Shown: piece by piece, positions 1 to 8,081 of the stretch
Position numbering within the stretch: position 1 is the first letter of the stretch
How the letters are laid out: each line of letters begins with the position of its first letter
NCBI GenBank assembly: GCA_023230265.1
Contig: JALNXR010000065.1
Location: forward strand, 1 to 9,409
From: Bacteroidales bacterium
Lineage (GTDB): Bacteria > Bacteroidota > Bacteroidia > Bacteroidales > UBA932
DNA length: 9,409 nucleotides
Direction of reading: 5' to 3'
The notes under the pieces: model-generated
Databases searched by the model: none
The model's input: only the letters and a program-made list of their open reading frames with translations
Told to the model about the DNA's origin: nothing
Translations under genes and position numbers: made by a program

Positions 1-588
1 GATGTGATTTCCCGGCTTCGCAAAAAAGAGGGAGAGGTGAGGCAACAAATCTCTGTCAAAAAACGGGAGATGGAGAGGCTCAACAGAGAAATAGAGAGAA
101 TCCTGGCAAAAGCTGCCAGCGAAAAAAAGAGCCCTGAATACAGGGAGAGTGAGGTTGACCGTCAGTTGTCGGACAACTTCGGAAGCAATAAAGGCAAACT
201 TCCCTGGCCTGTTAAATCAGGGGTAATCATTGAGGAGTTCGGGCAGCATAACCATCCTGTGTTCAAAAACATAACCCTCCCGTTCAATAATGGGATCAAT
301 ATTGCCGCCGATACCGCCGCAGATGTCTATTCAGTATTCGATGGGGTTGTAAAACAGATACTAGTGATGCCAGGTTATGACCAGTGCGTACTTGTGCAGC
401 ATGGTGACTATTTCACCTTCTACACCAAGCTTGATAAACTATCTGTAAAAAGCGGAGACAGGGTTGTAACCATGCAGAAACTCGGTTCCCTGGCAGTGGG
501 CAAAGATGGGTCAGTTCTCCATTTCCAGCTTTGGTACAAGACACAGAAACAGAATCCGGAATTGTGGATTACAAATCAGAATCAGTAA
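1..588 (+). CDS. EnvC-like murein hydrolase activator, C-terminal part (degenerate LytM/M23 domain)
   Basis: The reading frame is open from base 1 to the TAA at 586-588, so the gene begins upstream; the GTG at position 4 is probably internal. About 196 codons are visible. Counting from that GTG, residues 5-45 are charged and heptad-like, the end of a coiled coil, and residues 68-190 form a LytM (peptidase M23) domain. The fold is recognisable (WPV near 68-70, HPV near 84, VYSVFDGVV near 108, LHFQLW near 172), but the zinc ligands are gone: the usual HxGxD is N96-G-I-N99, the YxHL histidine is K142, and the first His of HxH is V171. EnvC-type proteins use such inactive LytM domains to activate septal amidases rather than cut peptidoglycan, so that role is inferred here. 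The final 7 bases overlap the convergent kinase gene. The N-terminus and any signal peptide are outside the window. Confidence 0.85.
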   Translation, partial: DVISRLRKKEGEVRQQISVKKREMERLNREIERILAKAASEKKSPEYRESEVDRQLSDNFGSNKGKLPWPVKSGVIIEEFGQHNHPVFKNITLPFNNGINIAADTAADVYSVFDGVVKQILVMPGYDQCVLVQHGDYFTFYTKLDKLSVKSGDRVVTMQKLGSLAVGKDGSVLHFQLWYKTQKQNPELWITNQNQ

Positions 589-2285
589 CTAAAGCTGCTG
601 CCCCCAATAAATTCTCTTAAAACAGATGTTGGCGGAATTCTTTCGAACTCAGATGGTTGCATCTCATTTATATAAGAGAGAAATTTCAGAAGCCTGATAC
701 TCTCTGTGGATGCGGGTGAGTCCGGAGGTATCCTCCTCAGCATCGGTTCTGCAAAATATTTTAGAACAGGTAATTCATAAATAAGTGCTGAATTGAACAT
801 AATATCTGCGTTTTCCTGGAACGGAAAGATATTGTTGATTTCACCCCTGCGCACACTTGGCCATCTCAGTATTGTAGCTTCAGGTGAGATCCCCCTGTAG
901 TGGCCGTCCCTTACCAGTCTTCTTATCAGCCTGTTGTCAGAAGTGGAGATGTTGTTGTTCTCGTCCAGGGAGAGGGAGGTGAGGGCCGATGCATATATCC
1001 TGTAGCATTTTTGGGGCGAAAGGTGCTCTGTGAGCCTTGGATTGAGTGCATGTATCCCCTCCATTATCAGAATATCCTTCTCTCCCAGTTTTAGTGTATC
1101 TCCCCGCATAACTCTTTTTCCGGTTGCAAAGTCAAACTTTGGAAGTTCCACTCTCTCTCCTTCAAAGAGCTGATTAAGCTGGTGATTCAGAAAATCGGCA
1201 TCCAAAGCTCCCAATACCTCAAAATCGTAATTACCATCTTTGTCTCTGGGGGTCTCCTCTCTGTCCTTAAAATAGTTGTCCATCTCAATTATGACCGGAT
1301 TCAATCCCAGCACACGGCTCTGGAGGGCAACTCTCTTTGAAGTGGTGGTTTTGCCGCTGCTTGAGGGACCTGATATCAGAATCAACTTCACCCCCTCTCT
1401 TCTTTTAAATATCTCGTCGGCTATGGCAGCATATTTCCTTTCATGCAGCCCCTCCGCTATCTGTATAAGCTCAACAGATCTTTCGTTCAGGATTGCCTGG
1501 TTAAGAGCACCGACACCTTTTACTCCCAGTATTGAACACCAGTCAGAATTCTCCTTGAATACGTCAAACAGTTTGTACTGATAAGGAACCTTAACGATCT
1601 CATATGGTTTTGTGATTGGCGGGGTATTAATGAGGAATCCCCTGCTGAAGGATTCAAATCTGAAGCTTTTAAGAGCAGCGGTACTCTCTGTGAGAGGCCC
1701 GTAAAAATGGTCTGCGTAACCATCGAGATAATATACAGTTGTAAAGAATCTTCCCCGGAGTTTGTGCAGTGTTGCCTTTTCCGGTTTGTTCTGGGATTTG
1801 AATATCTCAACAGCCTCTCCGGTGGGTATCTTCTCCCTTGTAAAGGGAAGATCTGCATCAATAATCTGTTGCATCCTGTTCCTGATTGCATCTATCTCTT
1901 TTTCACTAAGATTAACCACTTTTGGAGATCCGTCCTCTTCCGGCTCCAGCTCCCTGAGTTCACCGTACATACCGTTCTGCATATTGTAGTCTATTATCAG
2001 GGAATATTGAGGAAAAAGCTCAGCTGCAACTTTTTGCAGCACAAAGATTATCGAACGGTTGTAGCAACGCTGTCCATCACTGTGTGTATAATCTATAAAC
2101 CTGACTATGTGGGGTATGTATATTTTGAAAGAGAGCTCCTTAAGCTGATTGTCCACAATTGCGGCAAGTACCGGTAGTTCCGGTTTATAGCCCGACCTGG
2201 AAAGAAGTTCGCTAAGGGTGGTTCCCGGTTTGCACCCGAATGAACAATTCAGATTATCACAGTAAACGTTTATCTCTTCTTTCAT
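582..2285 (-). CDS. TGS-domain nucleoside (uridine-type) kinase
   Basis: This 567-residue protein joins an N-terminal region resembling threonyl-tRNA synthetase to a uridine-kinase-like P-loop domain. Residues 1-65 look like a TGS ubiquitin-like domain. Residues 66-90 (HSDGQRCYNRSIIFVL) and roughly 150-220 resemble the second additional domain of ThrRS, but no aminoacylation domain follows. The kinase covers about 298-500: Walker A GPSSSGKTT at 306-314, DNYFKD at 336-341 matching the uridine kinase/phosphoribulokinase substrate loop, and MEGIHALNP at 408-416. It probably phosphorylates uridine or cytidine with a nucleoside triphosphate in the cytoplasm; the substrate cannot be read from sequence. 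This long fused form is common in Bacteroidetes and Firmicutes, more than twice the length of classical Udk. It is the last gene of the minus-strand block, 68 bases after uvrA. Its ATG at 2283-2285 has a purine-rich AGAGAGG just upstream, and its TGA (582-584) lies inside the convergent EnvC-like gene. Confidence 0.88.
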   Translation of the reverse strand: MKEEINVYCDNLNCSFGCKPGTTLSELLSRSGYKPELPVLAAIVDNQLKELSFKIYIPHIVRFIDYTHSDGQRCYNRSIIFVLQKVAAELFPQYSLIIDYNMQNGMYGELRELEPEEDGSPKVVNLSEKEIDAIRNRMQQIIDADLPFTREKIPTGEAVEIFKSQNKPEKATLHKLRGRFFTTVYYLDGYADHFYGPLTESTAALKSFRFESFSRGFLINTPPITKPYEIVKVPYQYKLFDVFKENSDWCSILGVKGVGALNQAILNERSVELIQIAEGLHERKYAAIADEIFKRREGVKLILISGPSSSGKTTTSKRVALQSRVLGLNPVIIEMDNYFKDREETPRDKDGNYDFEVLGALDADFLNHQLNQLFEGERVELPKFDFATGKRVMRGDTLKLGEKDILIMEGIHALNPRLTEHLSPQKCYRIYASALTSLSLDENNNISTSDNRLIRRLVRDGHYRGISPEATILRWPSVRRGEINNIFPFQENADIMFNSALIYELPVLKYFAEPMLRRIPPDSPASTESIRLLKFLSYINEMQPSEFERIPPTSVLREFIGGSSFSY

Positions 2286-2288
2286 AAT

Positions 2289-2295
2289 CCTCTCT
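2289..2295 (-). promoter_or_regulatory. possible ribosome binding site of the nucleoside kinase
   Basis: On the minus strand AGAGAGG lies three bases before the ATG of the kinase gene. The spacing is short and Bacteroidetes rely little on Shine-Dalgarno pairing, so this is only a candidate. Most other genes here (dNK, SusC-like, pcm, lytic transglycosylase) lack anything comparable. Confidence 0.3.
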
Positions 2296-2353
2296 TTTTT
2301 AATTTTTTTGACACATTTCTGCAGTCACATCCGTAAAATTATTTTCTTTATTT

Positions 2354-5158
2354 CTACAGGTAACTACCTGTTACCGATGAGGGATTTTTTCCAAGCTCCT
2401 CAGGTGTACCCTCTGCAACAATTCTGCCACCCTTCTCTCCACCCTCAGGTCCCATATCAAAAATATAGTCAACAGAGCGGAGTACATCCAGGTTGTGTTC
2501 AATTACAATCACTGTATTCCCTTGGTCTGTAAGTTTGTGGAGCACTCCGAGCAAGACTTTTACATCTTCAAAATGGAGTCCCGTTGTCGGCTCATCCAGT
2601 ATGTAAAGGGTGTTTCCGGTTCCCTTTCTGGAGAGCTCCGCAGCAAGTTTAAGACGTTGGCTCTCCCCTCCGCTCAGAGTTGTAGAGTATTGGCCCAGCC
2701 TCACATAGCCAAGCCCTACAGATTCAAGGGTCTTAAGTTTGTGTACAATTTTGGGAATGTTTTCAAAAAACTCCACGGCACGGGATATTGTCATCTCCAG
2801 CACATCGCTGATGGAGTGACCTTTGTATTTAACCGACAGAGTATCGGGTTTATACCTCTTCCCATTGCACTCTCTGCATTTTATATGAACAGAGGGTAAA
2901 AAATTCATTTCGATTATCTGTACCCCTGCTCCGTTACATGAGTCACATCTTCCCCCCCGGGAATTAAACGAAAAACGGTTGGCTTTAAAACCCCTGGTCT
3001 TTGCATCGGGTGTCATCTCAAAGAGGTTTCTAATATGGGTAAATACACCTGTGTAGGTTGCCGGATTGCTTCTGGGGGTTCTCCCTATAGGTGACTGATC
3101 CACCTCAATAACTTTATCCAGGTTTTCTGCTCCGCACACCTCCCTGTATGGCAGAACCTTGTACAAAGACCTGTTAAGCAGGTTGCTCAGAGCTGGCATG
3201 AGTGTCTGGTTGATCAGTGAGGATTTTCCGCTGCCGCTCACTCCGCTGATGCCGATAAAGCATCCGAGAGGGATCTTAATGTTTATATCTTTAAGGTTAT
3301 TGCCGGTTGCACCTCTGAGTTCCAGATATTTGCCATTGCATTTCCTTCTGGATGACGGAGGCGTCACCGATCTGATCCCTTTAAGATATTCCAGTGTTAA
3401 ACTGTCGTGCTTTTTAATTTCCTCTTCTGTAAGCCGGTCTATCACACCTGGTTCTCCGGCAAAGAGAACTCTGCCGCCCTTCTCTCCTGCACCGGGTCCC
3501 AGGTCTATCAGGAAATCAGCACTCTCAATCGTTTGCTGATCGTGCTCCACAACCATGACAGAATTTCCCTCATCCCTGAGCCTCCTGAGAGATGAGAGAA
3601 GTTTGATATTGTCCCTGTGGTGGAGGCCAATACTTGGTTCATCCAATATATAGAGAACATTTACCAGTTTCGAGCCTATTTGTGTTGCCAGCCTTATTCT
3701 CTGGCTCTCTCCCCCGCTCAGGGATTTTGTGGTTCTGTCCAGTGTAAGATACTCCAGACCCACACCTTTGAGAAATCCAAGCCTCTCCCTGATCTCCTTA
3801 AGTATATCCCTGGCAATTATTTTTTCACGGTCAGAGAGCTTCTCCTCCAGAGATAAGCTCCATTCAGAAAGGGTGTTGATGTCCATGGCTGCGACTTCGG
3901 CAATATTGAGCCCGGCCACTTTAAAGTACAGAGCCTCTCTCCTGAGTCTTGTACCGTTGCATACACTGCAGGTAATCTCCTCCATATACCTCTCTTTACG
4001 GACTGAGAGCTCCTGGTCGTCAGAATCATTAAGTTCGATGCGGGACATTATACCATCAAATGTGCTCATATAGGATTTTTGCCCCTCTCCTATGCGGAAC
4101 AGTTCATCAGAACCATAGAGTATAGTGTTTAATGCTTCCTGGGGAATATCCTTTATAGGATCAAAGAGAGAAAATCCGTACTTCTTTGATATTGACTCAA
4201 ATATCTCATACAGAGAGCTGTTTTTAATTGTCCCTGCCGGTACAATTCCCCCTTTTGCAATAGATAGAGAGTCGTCGGGGATGATTTTGGAGAGATCCGC
4301 TTTTATTATCACACCCAGTCCTTTACACTCGGGGCAGGCACCCTGCGGAGAGTTAAAGGAGAAGGTGTGTGGGGCCGGTTCGGGATATGAGATTCCTGAA
4401 TCGGGACATATCAGGTTTTTGCTGAAATGCTCGTTTTTTCCCGATTCATTGTCAAGGAGAGTCATTACACCCTTGCCGTGATGGAGAGCCGTGACAACAG
4501 ATTCTCTTATTCTGGATTTCTCATCGCGGTCTGGTAAAAGTTTATCTACAACCAGGTCAATGAAATGAACCTTATATCTGTCCAGAGGTTTTATTGTATT
4601 GAGATCCTCCAGTGCACCGTCAACCCTCACCTGACGGAATCCCTTCTTTACCAGCTGGTCAAACAACTCTTTGTAATGGCCCTTCCTTCCCGATACGAGG
4701 GGAGAGAGGAGTAGCGCCTTTTTACCTGAGTACCTCTCAATTATCAGGGATACTATCTGATCATCGGTATACTTAACCATCTCTCTGCCGGTTACGGGAG
4801 AGTAGGCAATTGAAGCCCTTGCATACAGGAGCCTTAGAAAATCGTAGATCTCCGTAATGGTCCCTACGGTTGAGCGGGGATTACGTCCTGTGGTCTTCTG
4901 CTCTATTGCAATAATAGGACTCAGACCGGTAATGCTCTCCACATCCGGCCTTTCCGGTATCCCGATAAACTGACGGGCATAGGCGGAAAGGGTCTCCATG
5001 TAGCGTCTCTGCCCCTCAGCATAAATGGTATCAAAAGCAAGAGAGGATTTGCCGCTTCCGCTCAGGCCAGTTACGACCACCAGCTTGTTGCGGGGAATCG
5101 ACACATCGATGTTTTTGAGATTATGTACCCTGGCCCCTTTTACCTCTATTCTGTTCAT
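2354..5158 (-). CDS. uvrA: Excinuclease ABC subunit A (UvrA)
   Basis: UvrA is the damage-recognition ATPase of nucleotide excision repair; its dimer scans DNA, loads UvrB and leaves before UvrC cuts. The 934 residues match the usual length. Two ABC modules are intact: Walker [10 protein letters not shown] at 31-39 and GVSGSGKSS at 639-647, signatures LSGGESQ at 480-486 and 828-834, Walker B LYILDEP at 502-508 and 851-857. The C-terminal zinc finger is complete (C738, C741, C761, C764). The first has only three of four cysteines: C251 is followed by S254 instead of Cys, then C275 and C278. An extra CSVC pair sits at 397-400. The start is supported by the typical N-terminus [17 protein letters not shown]. 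Its ATG overlaps the stop of the upstream lytic transglycosylase in an ATGA, suggesting translational coupling. No LexA-type operator was found next to it. Identification is essentially certain. Confidence 0.98.
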   Translation of the reverse strand: MNRIEVKGARVHNLKNIDVSIPRNKLVVVTGLSGSGKSSLAFDTIYAEGQRRYMETLSAYARQFIGIPERPDVESITGLSPIIAIEQKTTGRNPRSTVGTITEIYDFLRLLYARASIAYSPVTGREMVKYTDDQIVSLIIERYSGKKALLLSPLVSGRKGHYKELFDQLVKKGFRQVRVDGALEDLNTIKPLDRYKVHFIDLVVDKLLPDRDEKSRIRESVVTALHHGKGVMTLLDNESGKNEHFSKNLICPDSGISYPEPAPHTFSFNSPQGACPECKGLGVIIKADLSKIIPDDSLSIAKGGIVPAGTIKNSSLYEIFESISKKYGFSLFDPIKDIPQEALNTILYGSDELFRIGEGQKSYMSTFDGIMSRIELNDSDDQELSVRKERYMEEITCSVCNGTRLRREALYFKVAGLNIAEVAAMDINTLSEWSLSLEEKLSDREKIIARDILKEIRERLGFLKGVGLEYLTLDRTTKSLSGGESQRIRLATQIGSKLVNVLYILDEPSIGLHHRDNIKLLSSLRRLRDEGNSVMVVEHDQQTIESADFLIDLGPGAGEKGGRVLFAGEPGVIDRLTEEEIKKHDSLTLEYLKGIRSVTPPSSRRKCNGKYLELRGATGNNLKDINIKIPLGCFIGISGVSGSGKSSLINQTLMPALSNLLNRSLYKVLPYREVCGAENLDKVIEVDQSPIGRTPRSNPATYTGVFTHIRNLFEMTPDAKTRGFKANRFSFNSRGGRCDSCNGAGVQIIEMNFLPSVHIKCRECNGKRYKPDTLSVKYKGHSISDVLEMTISRAVEFFENIPKIVHKLKTLESVGLGYVRLGQYSTTLSGGESQRLKLAAELSRKGTGNTLYILDEPTTGLHFEDVKVLLGVLHKLTDQGNTVIVIEHNLDVLRSVDYIFDMGPEGGEKGGRIVAEGTPEELGKNPSSVTGSYL
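2357..2375 (-). repeat. overlapping inverted repeats at the 3' end of uvrA
   Basis: The last codons of uvrA hold two perfect, mutually exclusive inverted repeats: CAGGTA/TACCTG with a 2-base centre (2357-2370) and GGTAAC/GTTACC with a 5-base centre (2359-2375). They end immediately before the TAG stop. The transcript beyond is A-rich rather than U-rich, so this is not an intrinsic terminator. The function is unknown and it may be chance. Confidence 0.35.
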
Positions 5159-6066
5159 CTGTTTCCCTCTGCGGGGAGTTTAACTGTGTATTTTCTTTTA
5201 GCTTTGTTGAAAAGCATGTTTGCCCGTATCCACTGATTGTAAATTTTTAAAATCTTGAAGTTGGTGCCGTGCTGTCTTGCAAAGTCAGACCAGTTTTCAA
5301 CCGCTCCGTTCACCTCAACCTCCGTGTATTTCAGCTCATTAAAGAGTCTGCTTTTATCAATGTAAAAACCATAGCGCTCAGGGTCGTTCATTATGGTTTT
5401 AAATGCCAGTGCACGGAACAGGTATCTCCCTGTCTCCTCAGGGAATTGCATATCGTAGTAGTTATTCTCGTTTTGAATTTTTACCCTGTATCTAACATTG
5501 TCCATCCCAATATTGTATGAAGCAGCCGACAGAGTCCAGCTCCCGAACTCCTCTCTTCCTTTTCTGAAATAGGCAGCAGCTGCTCTTGTGGACTTTTCAA
5601 TATTATATCTCTCATCCACCTCCTCATCCACAACCAGGCCGTACTCTCTTGCGGTTGTCCTGAGAAACTGCCAGTAACCGGCAGCATTGGCCGGTGATAC
5701 CACAGGTTGTATCCCACTCTCTGCAACACAGAGATAATAAAAATCCTCCGGCACTCCCTCCTCTTTAAGAACACGTGTGATTTCATCTCTGTAACGGTTG
5801 TCCAGCTGAATGATATATGAGAGTGATCCGTGCCAGTAGCTGATTGTGGTAATCTCCCTCTGCAGGGATTCCCTTACATCCCAATATTCAAGCGGAACCT
5901 CTTCCCCTGCAAAAGAAAGAGAGTCTGGTAGTTCCGGTATTTTCACCACCTGTTCGACACTCCGGCAATTTACGGTATCAACTGATGCGGCAACTCCACT
6001 ATTGTTACAGAAAAAGAGCAGTGGAATTAATAAAATAAGTTTTGTCAGCACTTTGTTTTCTCTCAT
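5155..6066 (-). CDS. Periplasmic MltD-like lytic transglycosylase (SLT domain)
   Basis: This 303-residue secreted enzyme is predicted to cleave the MurNAc-GlcNAc bond of peptidoglycan, leaving 1,6-anhydro-MurNAc. Residues 1-27 form a signal peptide: basic MRENKVLTK, hydrophobic [10 protein letters not shown], probable cleavage after VAA near 27. Cys20 does not sit in a good lipobox, so a lipoprotein is less likely. The goose-type lysozyme/SLT domain spans about 90-225, with putative catalytic Glu116 in VAESG, then AAGYWQF at 128-134 and TAREYGL at 138-144, and SYNIGMDNV at 183-191 matching the AYNxG motif. The tail (about 250-298) resembles the module with an NPWLR-like motif (here NQWIR, 277-281) found in MltD-like proteins of Bacteroidetes; clear LysM repeats are absent. 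Translation ends in the ATGA that starts uvrA, and the gene begins 17 bases after the hydrolase gene. Why it is coupled to uvrA is unclear. Confidence 0.92.
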   Translation of the reverse strand: MRENKVLTKLILLIPLLFFCNNSGVAASVDTVNCRSVEQVVKIPELPDSLSFAGEEVPLEYWDVRESLQREITTISYWHGSLSYIIQLDNRYRDEITRVLKEEGVPEDFYYLCVAESGIQPVVSPANAAGYWQFLRTTAREYGLVVDEEVDERYNIEKSTRAAAAYFRKGREEFGSWTLSAASYNIGMDNVRYRVKIQNENNYYDMQFPEETGRYLFRALAFKTIMNDPERYGFYIDKSRLFNELKYTEVEVNGAVENWSDFARQHGTNFKILKIYNQWIRANMLFNKAKRKYTVKLPAEGNR

Positions 6067-6083
6067 TATCGGTTTGGAAAATT

Positions 6084-6728
6084 TTATTTCAGATATGGAT
6101 TTGATTCAAGTTCGTTTTTAATAGTTGTCTGGGGACCATGGCCGGGATAGATTTTGCAGTCACCCTCCAGCTTTAATATTTTATTATGAAGTGAGTCCAT
6201 AAGTTCATCATAATCGCCCCCGGGGAGATCGGTCCTTCCTACACTTCCGGCAAAGAGGGAGTCTCCTGCAATTATAAAGGGAGGCTTTTCTTCCGGTGCA
6301 TAAAATACCACCCCTCCCCTTGTATGGCCGGGTGTCCAGATTACTTTTAGTTTTGATTTTCCGAATTCAATTATGTCTCCCTCATTAATATCCACAGTAT
6401 CTGATGTGGGCTGCTCCACATTGTAGCCAAACATCTCACTGTAGGCAGCAGCTCTCATCAGCTGAGGTTTGTCCAGAGGGTGAATGTGAGTTTTTAATTT
6501 CCATTTTCTCTCAACAAATGCATTGCCCATAACATGGTCAAAATGGCCGTGGGTATTAAGAAGTTTAACTGGTACAAGACCTGTGATCTCTATGAATTTA
6601 ACCATTCTTTCTCTCTCAGAACCGGTATTGCATCCCGGATCTACTATCACACATTCGTTAGTATCGTCCCAAAGCACATATGTGCACTCCCTGAGATCAT
6701 TGAAATAAAATGTCCTTATCTGAATCAT
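6084..6728 (-). CDS. MBL-fold metallo-hydrolase, glyoxalase II-like
   Basis: This 214-residue cytoplasmic protein has the complete binuclear metal site of the glyoxalase II branch of the metallo-beta-lactamase fold: T59-H-G-H62-F-D64-H65, then H135 in PGHTRGG, D156 in AGDSLFAGSVGRTDL, and H197 in YPGHGPQT. Family members of this short type (YcbL-like) lack the C-terminal helical domain of classical glyoxalase II. They are annotated as hydroxyacylglutathione hydrolase or generic thioester hydrolases. Bacteroidetes often lack glutathione, so the true substrate is uncertain. The gene lies 21 bases after pcm and 17 bases before the lytic transglycosylase, inside the minus-strand block. Start ATG at 6726-6728 is supported by the family-like opening MIQIRTFYFNDLRECTYVLWDD without extra N-terminal sequence. 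The purine run AAAAGAG upstream is at most a weak ribosome site. Confidence 0.92.
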   Translation of the reverse strand: MIQIRTFYFNDLRECTYVLWDDTNECVIVDPGCNTGSERERMVKFIEITGLVPVKLLNTHGHFDHVMGNAFVERKWKLKTHIHPLDKPQLMRAAAYSEMFGYNVEQPTSDTVDINEGDIIEFGKSKLKVIWTPGHTRGGVVFYAPEEKPPFIIAGDSLFAGSVGRTDLPGGDYDELMDSLHNKILKLEGDCKIYPGHGPQTTIKNELESNPYLK

Positions 6729-6749
6729 AACTCTTTTCTTTTTTCAATA

Positions 6750-7394
6750 TTATTTTTCTACACCCTCCAGCATAGGAACAAATTTGTACTCTCCGTGTTC
6801 AGTCGTGACAAATTCATTTTCACCTATCTTTTCTATTACAACCATTTTTTGATATTCAACTCCCAACGGCACAACCATTTTTCCTCCTGTAGCAAGCTGT
6901 GTTAACAGAATTCCCGGCACATCAGGAGCGGCACATGTAACAAGTATCCCCTTAAAAGGTGCAAATTTTGGCAAACCGGCAAAACCGTCACCATAAAAAA
7001 GTAGCGGAGCGTGATAACCAAGAGCTGCCAGATTCTTCTGTGCGGCTATAAACAACGATTTCTGCCTCTCTATACTAAAGACTCTCATCCCCATCTGTGC
7101 GAGAATTGCGGTTTGGTACCCACATCCGGTACCGATCTCCATAACCTTGTCAAATCTTTTTAAACCAAGCAGATGTGTCTGCATCGCAACTGTGAAAGGT
7201 TGTGAGATTGTCTGTTTAGCCCCTATCGGCAGGGGGCGGTCAAGATAGGCAAGATGGTCCAGCCCCGCATCCAGAAAGAGGTGTCTTGGCACCTTCCCCA
7301 TTGCATCAAGAAGTGGCTGTTCAAAACTGAATCTCTTTGAAATCTGTTCCAGAAGGATTTTTCTCCTTCCCTTGTGTTGAAGTGTATCGGTCAT
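6750..7394 (-). CDS. pcm: Protein-L-isoaspartate O-methyltransferase
   Basis: Pcm uses S-adenosylmethionine to methylate isoaspartyl residues that arise in ageing proteins, starting their conversion back to aspartate. The 214 residues match the bacterial family. Diagnostic segments: MGKVPRHLF at 32-40 (family VPRHxF), QTISQPFTVAMQTHLL at 61-76 forming the substrate region, SAM motif I VMEIGTGCGYQTAIL at 84-98, the acidic SIER strand end at 107-110, YGDGFAGLP at 134-142, VTCAAPDVP at 152-160 and KFVPMLEG at 204-211. The start at 7392-7394 leaves about 30 residues before VPRH, as in the E. coli enzyme; the next Met is inside the conserved region. It is the first gene of the minus-strand block and divergent from the deoxynucleoside kinase gene, 72 bases apart. 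Confidence 0.95.
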   Translation of the reverse strand: MTDTLQHKGRRKILLEQISKRFSFEQPLLDAMGKVPRHLFLDAGLDHLAYLDRPLPIGAKQTISQPFTVAMQTHLLGLKRFDKVMEIGTGCGYQTAILAQMGMRVFSIERQKSLFIAAQKNLAALGYHAPLLFYGDGFAGLPKFAPFKGILVTCAAPDVPGILLTQLATGGKMVVPLGVEYQKMVVIEKIGENEFVTTEHGEYKFVPMLEGVEK

Positions 7395-7398
7395 TCTA

Positions 7399-7406
7399 CA
7401 AAAATA
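7399..7406 (-). promoter_or_regulatory. possible -7 box for the pcm operon
   Basis: The minus strand reads TATTTTTG, an exact match to the Bacteroides -7 consensus TAnnTTTG. It ends only four bases before the pcm ATG, so it would require an almost leaderless transcript. No TTTG -33 element lies at the normal distance. It may be a chance match in AT-rich DNA. Confidence 0.22.
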
Positions 7407-7419
7407 CCAAAGATTTTTC

Positions 7420-7427
7420 TAAATTTG
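7420..7427 (+). promoter_or_regulatory. Bacteroides-type -7 promoter box for the deoxynucleoside kinase
   Basis: TAAATTTG matches the TAnnTTTG consensus recognised by the Bacteroidetes primary sigma factor. It lies 39 bases before the kinase ATG, giving a predicted leader of about 30 bases. A TTTG -33 element is not evident about 20 bases upstream, so the call rests on the -7 box and its position. Confidence 0.5.
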
Positions 7428-7466
7428 TGAATACCATTTTCTCAATTTCATATTAAACCTAAAATT

Positions 7467-8081
7467 ATGCATATCGCAATCTCCGGAAATATCGGCAGCG
7501 GCAAGACTACATTAACAGGATTGCTGTCAAAACATTACAATTGGAAAGCTAAATATGAGGAGGTTGACAACAACCCATACCTTGTGGATTTTTACAATGA
7601 TATGCAGAGATGGTCTTTCAACCTGCAGATATTCTTTCTTAAGGAGAGATTCAAAGGGATTGTTGAGATCCAGAGATCGGGAGAAAATGTGGTTCAGGAC
7701 CGTACAATCTATGAAGATGCAATGATTTTTGCCCCTAATCTTCACTCGATGGGGCTTATGTCATCAAGGGATTATGAAAATTACAAATCGCTTTTTGACC
7801 TGATGCTCTCTCTGGTTAAACCACCGGATCTTCTGATCTATTTGCGCTCATCAATTCCCAATCTTGTTTCCCAGATACACAAACGGGGAAGAGAATACGA
7901 AGCCGGGATAAGGATCGACTATCTCTCAGGGCTGAATACCAGGTACGAGGAGTGGATAGCAGGATACAAAGACGGTAAAGTTCTGGTGATTGATGTGGAT
8001 ATGAATAAGTTTGAAGAGAGAACAGAGGATATGAGCTCTGTGATTGACCTCATTGATGCAAATCTGCACGGACTTTTCTGA
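7467..8081 (+). CDS. Deoxynucleoside kinase (dAK/dGK/dCK family)
   Basis: This 204-residue cytoplasmic enzyme should transfer a phosphate from ATP to the 5' hydroxyl of a deoxynucleoside in salvage of dNTP precursors. Motifs: P-loop GNIGSGKTT at 7-15, the E31-E32 pair (catalytic base in the family) followed by NPYLVDFY, WSFNLQIFFLKERF at 49-62 lining the substrate pocket, the DRS-type motif as D78-R-T-I-Y-E-D84, and the arginine-rich lid HKRGREYE at 138-145. Length matches the bacterial deoxyadenosine/deoxyguanosine kinases; base preference cannot be settled by eye. The ATG at 7467 is followed at once by the family start MHIAISGNIG. There is no Shine-Dalgarno sequence, and a TAAATTTG promoter box sits 39 bases upstream. 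It is monocistronic as far as can be seen, with a possible terminator hairpin at 8170-8200. Confidence 0.93.
   Translation: MHIAISGNIGSGKTTLTGLLSKHYNWKAKYEEVDNNPYLVDFYNDMQRWSFNLQIFFLKERFKGIVEIQRSGENVVQDRTIYEDAMIFAPNLHSMGLMSSRDYENYKSLFDLMLSLVKPPDLLIYLRSSIPNLVSQIHKRGREYEAGIRIDYLSGLNTRYEEWIAGYKDGKVLVIDVDMNKFEERTEDMSSVIDLIDANLHGLF

Larger units (their letters stand above)
582..7394 (-). other. Probable five-gene operon pcm - MBL hydrolase - lytic transglycosylase - uvrA - nucleoside kinase
   Basis: Five genes are read leftward with gaps of 21 bases, 17 bases, a 4-base ATGA overlap and 68 bases. No terminator-like hairpin with a T-tract is visible between them. The first four are almost certainly co-transcribed; the last gap could hold its own weak promoter. 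The shared theme appears to be damage repair and housekeeping, not a single pathway. Confidence 0.65.

Noticed and set aside
1707..2177. Open plus-strand frame of 156 codons opposite the nucleoside kinase
   Set aside because: It overlaps the conserved N-terminal half of the kinase, and its Phe/Leu/Cys-rich composition is that of a reverse-complement shadow.
2334..2341. TAATTTTA on the minus strand as a separate promoter for the nucleoside kinase
   Set aside because: It is one base off the -7 consensus in very AT-rich DNA and has no -33 element; operon read-through explains expression as well.
4125..4481. Open plus-strand frame of 118 codons opposite uvrA
   Set aside because: It is antisense to a clearly conserved part of UvrA, has no recognisable domain or ribosome site, and many similar shadows occur opposite uvrA and the kinase gene.
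6007..6009. Cys20 of the lytic transglycosylase as a lipoprotein attachment site
   Set aside because: The preceding residues LLFF do not fit a lipobox (small residue expected before Cys); cleavage after VAA near residue 27 is more plausible.
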